This document shows, in pieces, positions 46,104 to 56,259 of a stretch of DNA of 64,000 nt. Source of the stretch: Cranoglanis bouderius. Its lineage: Eukaryota > Chordata > Actinopteri > Siluriformes > Cranoglanididae. Made by a program: the position numbers and the translations under genes. Location of the stretch: positions 17,089,027 through 17,153,026 of the forward strand of contig CM042548.1 in assembly GCA_023630585.1 (NCBI GenBank). Reading direction: 5' to 3'. Every line of letters begins with the position of its first letter. Positions within the stretch are counted from its first letter, which is position 1. Under the pieces are notes generated by a model. That model saw only the letters and a list, made by a program, of their open reading frames with translations. It made no database searches and had not been told where the DNA came from.

Positions 46104-49100
46104 CTCACTTTCAACAGCCTTGTAGCAGAAAAGCACAACAGGCTGCATAATAACAGCATAAAATCACGCACTATCGTTTCCACTCGTAAAGCGAAGAGCA
46201 AGCCCTCTAGAAAGATGACAAAACCAGCGCTGATTCTGCTCGCCAACATTCTCCTTTGAAAATAAACACGTCGGATGATCTTCCACGAGAGATCACTGAC
46301 AGATGTACATTCTCTAATAAGGCATGCGGGGAGGAGTAGAGATTTCGACTTTTGACAACGACTTCCCATTTCACTGCTAATTTGTTTTGACTGTGTATCG
46401 CTCCTCTCCTGCAGCTGCGATATGGCCGAGCCGAGTGTTTCCAATACACTCGGAGTCGAACGAGAGCGAGCTCCCTGTTGGCCTACGCCGATTTCATTAA
46501 CCAGCATTGCCCTTGTGAAGAATGGTTACAGAGATAAGCTGAGAGGAAAGAGGGATGAGAGACAGATGGCCAAGTTTAAAAAGCTTTTTTTTAAATAGCA
46601 TCATTACCATTTTAAGACGGCCAACACGGCAAAAAAACACCTAATTAGACATCTTACATTTACGAGTGAAAGTTGGATTGTCCACAGTGCTGCAGTGCTG
46701 CTTGAAGGCACTGATTTCCTGCTCTTTATATGAATTTGAAAGCATTTCATAACAGTTTTGCTGAAGATATGACCTTTTTTCCCCCCCTCTCTCTCTTTCT
46801 CTGAACCCAAAAGCCGGACATCTGCGGAGGCTTTCGCTGCCATTGCAGTTAAAAGGTTAATGGTATTCAGATCCAACTGTCTGCCCTGAACTGCCGTGGC
46901 TTTCAGTACGAGCGCCAATGGTGCAAGTCAAATGTCTGAAACGAACAACAAGTGAGATGTGGGTGGACTTGTACACACTCTTATTGTTAACTTTGTAGCT
47001 AAAATCAACCTTGAATCTTGGTTCAAGTTCAACACACACACACAAAGGATGTAACACAATGCAGAAATGTTCATGGGACTGTTTTTTTTAAAATCCCGCT
47101 CATAGTGTTAATATATTTGTTTGTACCTACCTGAGATATTTTCTACCATCTCCTATTTGTACCTGTATTTGTATCAATTTAAAACTGTCATAGAAAATAA
47201 TGCATCCGTATCCAGTTCCTACTTGATCAGGTACAATCAGCCTTTTTAATAGGCGGCTTTACACTAAAACCTTTCTAGCTCCAAGCTCAGTAACATTCTT
47301 TGAATACCGAGGAGAAAATTTGAGGGAAAAAGGCGTCTCAGGTATTTACCCCCATTACCTCAGCTACAGTATCATACACGACATACAGTGCGATGCACTA
47401 CATTTACTAGATAGCTCCCTACAGTGCTGTAAACTAACTCTGAATAGGATAATTTGCTTCTTATTGATTCTAACAACGGGGCCTAAACGCACCAAGGAGG
47501 CTCACTTTGATGCCAATAACGATGACGGGGACAAACAAAAGGCGCGCAGCAGAATGATCTATTAGGAGAGCGATTAGCCAAGACTGTTTGGGATCACGGC
47601 GAACCTGGGATGTCCAGACAATGCTGTGAGGTAATCCATCAGCAGTTATTGTTCACAGCTGAGAATTCAACTTGGAACGCCGACACTTGCACACAAACAA
47701 TGAATACTGTATATTCTCGCTCTAATGAGTGTACAGGAGCAGGTAAAATTCTAATCCAAGTCCAGAATGGAGCAGCAATGTGTGAACGGCTATGCTTTCA
47801 TGCAGCCCAACAATCTTCACTGCTAATTCAATAAAGCATACTGAATACTAAAACTGAATAAAGTACACCGCCTGAGGACAATAATCCATTATTTCATAAT
47901 ATATTATATTGGAAACCATATCAGAATGGTAGGGTTCATATTTAATATTAAATAAATAAATAAAACCTTTGGGCCACACACACTTTGGGTTAAATCCAAA
48001 TACAGATATAAATATTTGGAGCACTAAACAGATACAGATGCAGATAGTGGCATTGCAGTACACTCTTATGTCTCCATTATGTCTCACTGTGCTTGCAAAT
48101 TTTCCTAAAGTCTTTTGTTTCTGCCTTCAGTCAAAATCTCAGTCAATTCCACCCACCTCAGTCCATCATACTGCACATTTCTCATATACACTTTTATACT
48201 AATATTTTATAACACAGCAGCATAATCACCACTGTGTGAAGTCACGGCTTCAAAAACATGTTGTGTATTAACAGTATCACAGACTACAGTCTTCTGAAGA
48301 AAACATTTTCTGTTCAGCAGACATAAATACCTACTTAAAAACCCACACAGCATCACCAAATGAGCAAGCAAGTCAAACAAAGTAAATTTGAAAATCTACT
48401 TGATTATGCACAGAGTACAACGCAGCAGCAGTGATAATCAGAATGGTGGCTGATGTGCCGACTTATAATGCGAGGCATAGCCAGAAATTGATTTCAAATC
48501 AATGTTTTAAATAAACAGATGGCTTAAAAATGAATCACATCAGGCCTGCATTAATCTTGAGCTAATTAGATGTCAATTGGCCTCAATCATGAAGCCTATT
48601 GACAGATTATTGGGCCAGCCACCTAACCGCACTCCCACTTCTTCAACACCAGCTCTATTTAGCATAGTTTTGCAATGATTTATGACTCAATATGCTTCTG
48701 TCCTGTTCACTTTTCCACTCAACTGGTCGGGGGCTAGAAATAAAGCCAAAGGCATTTTTTATTTTTACGTTACAGTAAATCTGCACATAAATCAATTAGC
48801 ATGATAGCACGGATGTGAGATAGCTACAAAACTTTTATTTTGGAAAGTAAGTTGGGGGAAAGAAAAAAAGCACCAATGACTCACCAAGTACCTTTAAAAC
48901 ACAATGAATTTCTAGCAGTGTTGTGTAGATTACTGAGAAAAACTAATCCGATACCAAGAACAAATGACATGATTAAAGATGTAATCAGTAATGTTTTCTA
49001 ATCCGATTACTTTTGGACGTACTTCTGATCTAACTGTTTTATTTATTTTCATTATTCTGTGTTCAATTACATTACACTGGTTTTAATACAAGCGCAAAAA

Positions 49101-49206
49101 TAAAGACGAATAAATCCTTAACTGATTATTCCATTTATTATTGATAATTAGCCAAGCACATTGTTTCTTTGCTTGCATTAAAGTAAGGAATAAAACACCA
49201 AGAGCA
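46104..49206. other. No supported gene; one 168-codon frame and a possible enhancer block
   Basis: A 168-codon minus-strand frame (46001-46507) is the longest in the window outside simple repeats. It runs through the right arm of the hairpin and has no domain I recognise. 46190-46510 is relatively CpG-rich. 48540-48640 is a complex block with CTAATTAGATG and TTGACAGATTAT (homeodomain and Meis/TGIF-like motifs), typical of conserved non-coding DNA. Confidence 0.35.
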
Positions 49207-49370
49207 TGCTGTTATAGAAAACTAATCAATGATGGAGCGGTGTGGTGTGATGCGATGTGGCCCAACCCGGAGCGGAGTTATTGTTACCATGCCGAGGTTG
49301 ATTATTTTCCAATAACAGCACATTCTGAAGTCTTTCATTCCTTTTATACCACAGCAATTTGCCAACACTA
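49207..49370 (+). repeat. TGCTGTTATAG foldback repeat, 5' part
   Basis: TGCTGTTATAGAAAACTAAT at 49207 and its approximate inverse GATTATTTTCCAATAACAGC ending at 49320 enclose a middle with GGTGTGGTGTGATGCGATGT and CCCGGAGCGGAGTTATTGTT. The following CTTTCATTCCTTTTATACCA plus CAGCAATTTGCCAA matches the 54.6-kb copy. The rest of the element is absent. Confidence 0.8.
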
Positions 49371-49640
49371 GCAATGACGATTAAAGAAAGGACGTATCTT
49401 CAGTTCAGAATATCAAGTGACTCCCGGAACAGTGAAACTAACAGTATGATGCAGATTAAAAGCCATGAGAAATGCTGGGAAACTGCTCATAAAAAGACAT
49501 GAATGCTAAATTAAAGAAAGTAGACATGAGTGTTGACATCCACTGTTACTGTGGTAATAATCATAGTCATGTGATAATTTGTTAATACTTTGAGGGACAG
49601 TAAAAACAAAAGTTAATAATGCTTTTACTTTGTCTTTATC

Positions 49641-49956
49641 CAGTCTGTACAGGATCTCGCTGAGTTTTTTGTGACTGTTGTGGGTGCAGCTTTTCTCAAA
49701 ATGTGTGATGCAACTTGCAGAGTTTTTTGTGCTTTTTTTGTGGAAAACGACTTGAATTGCACAAAATTGTTTTGCACGGTGATGTTTGTTGGTAAATGAG
49801 ACCTTTTCGCTGTACTCACGTTCGACGCACGTGAATCGAAGAGGGCTTTGGCTGAATGCACGTTGCGGTGACGTCAGATGATGCGTCTTGGACCAGATCT
49901 GCTACATTTTGCGTTAATTTCTGCGATCGCAAAATCGTGAAATCCTGGAGGGACTG
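49641..49956 (-). mobile_element. Non-autonomous DNA transposon (CAGTCC family), copy 2
   Basis: Inverted relative to the 29.6-kb copy: starts CAGTCTGTACAGGATCTCGC and ends TCCTGGAGGGACTG. Shared landmarks, reversed, are CAGTGATGTTTGTTGGTAA-like sequence (here CGGTGATGTTTGTTGGTAAA), TGACGTCA-like sites and ATTTCTGCGATCGCAAAAT. 316 bp with no coding capacity. Confidence 0.78.
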
Positions 49957-50536
49957 GTTAACTGACAGAAACAAGACTCTACAAACTTTAATACTTGCCA
50001 ACAACAACAAAGCTGGTACCCACACACTCATCTAGAAACACATAACTTAAAACTTAAATGCAACATCGAAATATGGGCTGAAATTTCAATTTTAAATAGT
50101 TAATTATCTGGTGAAAACACTGGTGAATTATCAGCGAATGCATTATGAGTATTAAACAGAAGACTCTGTAGCATAAAGGTGAACTTCATTCATTTTATAA
50201 TGAAACGAATAATGATTTACATCTTAATTTCCAGTCAAAATGTTATTTCCACTCATATGCATGATCGAAGAAATAATAGAATAGAAGGAGGAAGCGAGAT
50301 ATTGTACATCATTAAAAGTAAAATCTTTGTGTCATAATTTTAAAACTGCTGGACTGTTGAGCAGAGCCCAAGCTGTATGGAACTGTATTTCTGTATTTCT
50401 ATATCTGAAATATTTAATGTATGTGTGATTCCACAATTGCGCTGCCATTTAGACTTTATAACTCTTAAAAATGTAGCTTTGTTTCTTGAAATCATTTTGA
50501 ACATCGAATCAAAGAAAACATTTAACCATTTAACCA

Positions 50537-50539
<3 letters not shown>

Positions 50540-50571
<32 letters not shown>
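50540..50571. repeat. Poly(A) tract
   Basis: About 31 consecutive A. The sequence after it (CCCTCAGGC) does not recur upstream, so I see no target duplication marking a retroposed copy. Confidence 0.9.
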
Positions 50572-50573
<2 letters not shown>

Positions 50574-50682
50574 CTCAGGCAACATCATCTCTCTTGTAAG
50601 ATTTGTGGAATAGTCCAAAAAAATTTCATAGGGGTGAACGTGTTCAGAGATGAGCGAATGTTGTGTTTGAAACTGAAATGTA

Positions 50683-51074
50683 CAGTACTGTGCAAAAGTT
50701 TTAGGCGTCCTATTTTTTTTAGTACAAACTTTGTTATAGATTTTTTTATTTTATGACTTCTAAAGCAAGTCATAAAAAAAGCAACTGTGAAAGTCAAAGT
50801 GTCCAGAAGAACTCTGTCTGGTTCTGCAAGATGCTCAATAAAACTTACCAGCTCATTTCCTTATAAAACTGCACTAATTGTACCGGAGACTCGTATTTTT
50901 ATTATTATTATTATTTTTTTTTGTCACACCAAATATTGACTTTGTTTCTTTTACTAATGTTTACTGCTCTTTATGTTTTTTTTTTAAATGTAGAAACATT
51001 TAATTGAATTATTTTGAAGGCATCTTTGCTCTACAGCATTTCTTTGCATGTGCCTAAAACCTTTGCACAGTACT
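50683..51074 (+). mobile_element. CAGTACTG non-autonomous Tc1-related element, copy D
   Basis: 392 bp with both terminal inverted repeats (CAGTACTGTGCAAAAGTTTT and its inverse) and TA on both sides (50681-50682, 51075-51076). An internal deletion of about 140 bp removes the part between TTTTATGAC and GTGAAAGTCAAAG, compared with copies B and E. Confidence 0.92.
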
Positions 51075-51076
51075 GT

Positions 51077-52293
51077 ATATTTTTCATAACCAATAGTTTT
51101 AAAACTGTGTAGAATCTACTCATATGAGTGAATTTATATGCTTATGTGTTGAGTGTAAACCATAAATCCAAACAATCAACAGAGAATAAAACGAAAAAGT
51201 CCAACGAGTGTAACATCAAGAAAAATGATGCAAAGAACATGCACACATACATGTTACACATCATACACACACTCAAATACAATCCTATGCATTGTATTAA
51301 GCAAGAGACCTCCTGTGTCGCCTCTGTGTTTGAGAACAGAAGGTTCTCTGAATCACTGGTATCCATGATGTTCAGTGAGCACTATCTACACTAGAAAGAT
51401 CTACTCGATGTGAATAACATGTCCTTCTTCATCGGAATACTTGATGGGATTTGTATGAAGCAGGTCAGGGAGTCTGCCTCTGTCAGACCGTATTTGCCAG
51501 ATTCCTCTCATCATGTCTCCGGATTCGGAGCGGGTATGAGTGGAATCTTATCTGAGCTCCTGTCCTCTCGCTGCAATACAGATTTCAGTCTGTTAGAACA
51601 CAATCAGGCTTGTTCATTGCTATCGGCTCTTTGTCTGCGCTTCTAAGGTCTGCGGTTTAATTTCTGTTAGCATGTGCCAATATTAGGATTCGCGAAACCT
51701 AAAAGGAGTACTTGCTCCGTCATGCTGCGCCACAATAAAGACGAGAGATTCAAGTAATTCGGAGAGACATAGAGAGAAAGAGAGATGAAATGGAATAACA
51801 TTTCCATAATAACTGCCCAGAGGGGGAGAAAATCATTCAATCAAGGTTCAACAGATGCACTACAATAAGTAGATAACTAGCCAGTCGGAATAGAGGCTCA
51901 TGACAAAAAATTAAATAGGCCTTGTAGGAAAAGTTGCAAACAGTCAAGGGCATGATTATGAATGAGTTTAAGCAGTCAGAGCTTTTTTGATTCCTTTCGT
52001 CCATTAGGCTCATTCTCGGTCATGTCTTTTCTTTTCATTAGGCCCTTTATCTGTGGTTTAAAAAAATAAAAAAGTCTAATCAAAGCCCACTGCAGAGTTC
52101 AGTGGATCTCTGAAGTCTGTCTAGGTCAAAGACCTCAGTGTGAATCAGATGTTAATGAGAACTTGTCGGTTTATTGCCATGGCTTTTGTACTTATTTTTC
52201 ATATAGTTCTGCTCTGGTTGAGTAACTGCACCGCCTATGCATGCTCTATGTTAACCAGTAAAGCACTTCCTTAAACTGAACACTGATGTATAT
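51077..52293. other. No supported gene
   Basis: 51400-51680 is less AT-rich and complex, with an open frame at 51410-51646, but no homology or splice context supports an exon. Confidence 0.4.
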
Positions 52294-52603
52294 TAGGTGT
52301 GTAGCAATGGTGCAACAATCATAAATTGATTATTATCGATTATAACTGATTATAAATAGATTATTACTGAAAAAGGACAGACAACTGGTGTGTAAAAAAT
52401 GCTTCATATTTTTAAAATAGTGTGTATATAAATCAACAGGCTAGCAAAGTGATTTTCCCGTAACACTGATACTTAAAACAGTCCGTCATTATTATTCACA
52501 AATTATTGATATTGATTCAGTGGTATTGACAAATATCACTAATCATTGCCTTAAGAATCAAAATTGTATTGTACTGTGTAAAAGCCAGAGGTTTACACCC
52601 CTA
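52294..52603 (+). mobile_element. hAT-like non-autonomous element with 8-bp target duplication
   Basis: Starts TAGGTGTGTAGCAATGG and ends CCAGAGGTTTACACCCCTA, imperfect inverted ends of the TAGGGGTGTA type common in fish hAT repeats. The flanks ATGTATAT (52286-52293) and GTGTATAT (52604-52611) agree at 7 of 8 positions. The interior contains ATTATCGATTATAACTGATT. 310 bp with no coding frame. Confidence 0.75.
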
Positions 52604-52612
52604 GTGTATATA

Positions 52613-52659
52613 TGCGGCGGTCTGGAAAACCCACTGGATGTTGCCATGGCTGAATTCTG
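52613..52659 (-). repeat. Short dispersed repeat (GGGTTTTCCCA family), inverted copy
   Basis: On the minus strand: AATTCAGCCATGGCAACATC, then CAGTGGGTTTTCCAGACCGC. Related to 12551-12593 and 61073-61113. It directly follows the hAT-like element. Confidence 0.65.
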
Positions 52660-52885
52660 GTTAAAAAAAAAACAAAAAAAAACCAGCCATAAATATCCAT
52701 ATTTCAGCCATATTTATCAACTTTAAGAAACCCTAAATATATTTTACCAAAACGATATAGAGTTTTTTTTTTTAATTGTGTACATGATCTTTATGTTGTG
52801 TAAATGCAGTGGTAAAAATAGTCAGTCTGACTAAAGATGTCTAAAACCTCACTAGCTAAGTGAATGTCATGCTGTGATGGATATA

Positions 52886-53413
52886 CAGTACTGTGCAAAA
52901 GCTTTAGGCGCCATATTTTTTTTTAGTACAAACTTTGTTATAGATTTTTTATTTGATGACGTCTACATTATCAAGTCAGTACAAAAACATTTTAGATTCC
53001 CAAACATTAGTTTTCTAGCACAAGATTAAACTTACAGAAATATGCTTGTATGTCATTAAAGAAAGCAGTATATTACGTAAGAGACACTTTCCAGACAAAA
53101 AAACACAATGAAGGCTGCTGGGTTTCACTGCAAAAATAAGAAGCGAGTGCGAAAGTCAAAGTCTCCATAAGAACTGTGGCTGGTTCTGCAAGATGCTCAA
53201 TAAAACTTACCAGCTCATTTCCTTATAAAACTGCACACATTGTACCAGAGACTACTATTTTTATTTTAATTAATTTTTTCTGTCACACCAAATATTGACT
53301 TTGTTTCATTTACTACTGTTCTTTAATGTAGAAACATTTAATTTCATTATTTTGAAGGCATCTTTGCTCTACAGCATTTCTTTGCATGTGCCTAAAACCT
53401 TTGCACAGTACTG
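52886..53413 (+). mobile_element. CAGTACTG non-autonomous Tc1-related element, copy E
   Basis: Complete 528-bp copy with CAGTACTGTGCAAAAGCTTT at the left, ACCTTTGCACAGTACTG at the right and TA on both sides (52884-52885, 53414-53415). It carries the same decayed transposase-tail block (SPEELWLVLQDA in copy A; one codon before EL is a stop here). Confidence 0.92.
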
Positions 53414-53415
53414 TA

Positions 53416-54485
53416 AGCCTAATCAATTCAGTCTGTGATCTTTACATGCAATTTTCTCCCTTTTCACTTCTGGGTGTATACAGATTTTAAAATATCAGAA
53501 CTTTCAACCGTGGTTGAAATACAAAAGAGAAACTTATGTCAGATCAGAAAAAAGATCAGAATTATATATAGTAGAAAATGTCAAATATTCTCCATATGAA
53601 GGGTTTTCCCAGGCAGCCACACATGAAAAGTTGAATCAATATAGATATGAGGCTAGGACACCGAGTACATTATACATAAAGACCATGATGACTTTTTAAG
53701 AACATTTTCCATTCCAAAGCTTTCCATAGCTAGAGGTATATATCAAACAAACAAGCAAAAACCTTTCAAAGCTAAAATTTGTTTCAAGTTCATAAAAGTT
53801 CACACACCACTGTGCAGTCTGAGTGAGCTTCCAAACAGAACTCATAACCAAACTGTTTTAAATTTTCGTGTCTTCAGATGGTCCAAATATCACATGATCG
53901 CTTCAGGTCCTAGTTCTAGTGTTCGTGTGTTTGCTTGAAGCTGTTCAAGAAGTCATACCATCTTCTTGTGTGTTTGTGTTGTGTGTTTGCCAGGTCTGTT
54001 CTAAAAGTAGCCCAAAAACAAGCGCAATACTCAAAACCCTGGACCAGGATTCAAACCCTGAACACTGCTTTTACAGTCTGCATGGCAACTAGTGAAAAAT
54101 GTGTTATAGAAATTGTGTATTTGGATCACACTATACATTTTATTGAGACAATATTACAAATATGCAGTTTCTGTAAACATTTCTTTCCCAGATTGTCCAA
54201 TATTCTTGAATATATTATCATAAATACAGAAGAGCTATGAGAATGAGTAAGCCAATTCACGGATACACAACATCAAATATTCATACAGTAACAAAGAGGT
54301 AATATTGAGAAGATTAAGAGGTGGTGTATTGTGTGCTCCCACCACACCGACAAAACATTCTACAAAGAGAAACTGTTCAAAAGTATTCTGATGTAAAAAT
54401 CTTGAACCTTCAAAGCCAGTTTGTGCCCCTCAGTGAAACAGGGTTATCTGGTGGTTCACTTTCGGTGTGTTCTTATGGTATCTTT
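53416..54485. other. No recognisable gene
   Basis: AT-rich DNA with short open frames only. A 101-codon frame at 53935-54240 has no recognisable domain. Confidence 0.45.

Positions 54486-54524
<39 letters not shown>
54486..54524. repeat. (TAC)n microsatellite
   Basis: About 13 ACT/TAC units. Confidence 0.96.
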
Positions 54525-54546
54525 CAATATGTAACATGACAGTGTG

Positions 54547-55139
54547 TGCTGTTATAGGAAAATAATCAACAACGAGGTGGTGTGATGCAGCCAGATGGCT
54601 ACAAAGTGGAGTTACTGTTACCAACCAGAAGCTGATTTGCAAAAGCAGACTGCAAAGTGTTTTATTCCTCTTTTTACTCCAGCAATTTGCCAATCATTAC
54701 AATTTTTTAATTTATTAATGAATGACATTCATTTATTAAACATACGGTTTAATGCTGAACATCTGTGAAACAACATAGTTTACATTATAGCAGCCATAAA
54801 CAAATGTTCTGTCACCAGCCTCATTTTTGTTCCCTCTCTTGAAGTTAATAAGACAAAAAAAAAAAAAAACTTTCCCATGGTGGAAAACCTACTGCTATAA
54901 AGCTTTGACACTGGACACTCCTTCCATAAATGTTAAATAAACATCTCTTTACAGAAAGTTACACTGTTTCACAAATTCGACATTTTTTGTTTGTTAAATA
55001 ACAATATGTTTATTATTAGGCTCAGATTTGGTGTTACTATGGAACTGATAACATAGTAGAATGAATGCATTAGTATATAAATCTGTGATTTGAATTACAG
55101 CTGGCACTACCGTCCGGGCTGCTGTTATAGAAAACTAAT
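54547..55139 (+). repeat. TGCTGTTATAG foldback repeat, most complete copy
   Basis: Head (54547-54647): TGCTGTTATAGGAAAATAAT ... GCTGATTTGCAAAAGCA, a decayed inverted repeat. The body has TTAATAAGACAAAAAA, TTTGACACTGGACACTCCTT and AAATAAACATCTC. The end (about 55117-55139) is GCTGCTGTTATAGAAAACTA followed by ATCAAC, a direct copy of the first motif. Related partial copies lie at 5.3, 16.4 and 49.2 kb. I recall similar sequence as abundant in catfish, but cannot verify that here. The transposition class is unknown. Confidence 0.75.
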
Positions 55140-55186
55140 CAACACTTTCTAATGAATGAAAATAAAGAATTTAACATTGCTGTAAT

Positions 55187-55735
55187 TGTTAGGTCGTGCC
55201 AAAGACACGAATCCAATTTCCAGCTTCCCCAGCGGCCGACAAGCATGGCCGCCGCACACTCCATTTCCCAGCAGGCTGAGCGGGCCTCAAACATGGCCGT
55301 TATGGACGACACCTCCCAGAACACCCACACATTCCCACGCTCACAATCTCCAACCTTCTGATTACACACACCTGTCGTCAATTAATGTCACGCTACCACA
55401 CACAGCATAAATGGACTTTAGTTCCACTGCTACTACGCGAGGTATTGTGTGTTCTCTTTAACGTTAACACTTACTAAGCATTCAAAAATATCGGACTGAA
55501 ACTTTGGCTTTTGAATTCTCTGCTCTCTCTGACTTGGATTACTGCTTTGCCCTTACTGAATACTGCATTTGTGTACCGAATTTTGCCCGTCTCTGGATTT
55601 TGCCTTTTGGATTCTCTTTGATAATACTGTTTGCCCGTGTTTGAACTCTGCCTGCATTAACCACGCTCTGCATTCTTATTAAACTGACGAAACTGATCTC
55701 TGCTCTTGCATCCTGCTTATTCTGGTTATCTAACA
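55187..55735 (+). mobile_element. Solo LTR with 5-bp target duplication
   Basis: 549 bp beginning TGTTAG and ending CTAACA (TG...CA with 6-bp inverted ends), flanked by a perfect GTAAT at 55182-55186 and 55736-55740. It holds a TATA-like GCATAAATGG near 55407 and an ATTAAA polyadenylation-type signal near 55679 in the right half, in the order expected for U3-R-U5. No primer-binding site, polypurine tract or gag/pol follows, so the internal region was probably lost by LTR-LTR recombination. Orientation is inferred from the signals. The family (Gypsy, BEL or other) cannot be named from an LTR alone. It sits 47 bp after the foldback repeat. Confidence 0.85.
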
Positions 55736-55740
55736 GTAAT

Positions 55741-56223
55741 ATAATAAGAATTTATACATACCATTCCTTAATCCCAAAGTTGTTTATATATATTAAAACA
55801 AAGGAACTCAACATGTCAGGGAATCTCATAGTGACAGAGTGCTGAATTTAATAAATGCATTATTATTCTTTCCAGTACTTAAGATCAGTAGTAGGTTGTA
55901 TGGGACTAAACAGTTTATTTGATTCACACAAATGACTGTGTAACATTGTGGAAGAAACCTAAATGCAATGTATCCTTAAAGCAACCCTTTATCTCCTGAT
56001 TCTAAGTCTTCTCTCAGTAAGGAACAACAAGGGACTATGGAGAAAGAGTGTGTGTATGTGTGTGTGTGAGAGAGAGAGAGCGACAGACTGAGGCATGCTG
56101 TCAAAGATCAGTACATAAATAGTAAGAGAGCGCTGTAGGCAGTGGGAGCAGGACACAGAGACACTGAAGGCCTCTCAGCACAGGCACAGAGCCTCCAACC
56201 ACCTCTACCGAATGACAAAACGA

Positions 56224-56259
<36 letters not shown>

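Noticed and set aside
46422..46598. Plus-strand frame starting MAEPSVSNTLG after a CTCTCCTGCAG acceptor-like site
   Set aside because: Short, ends in a Lys/Phe-rich run from A/T tracts, and no homology is recognised; not enough to call an exon.
48930..49070. Repeat family with CTAATCCGATTACTTTT
   Set aside because: It reminds me of a fish repeat, but no termini or second copy in the window supports an annotation.
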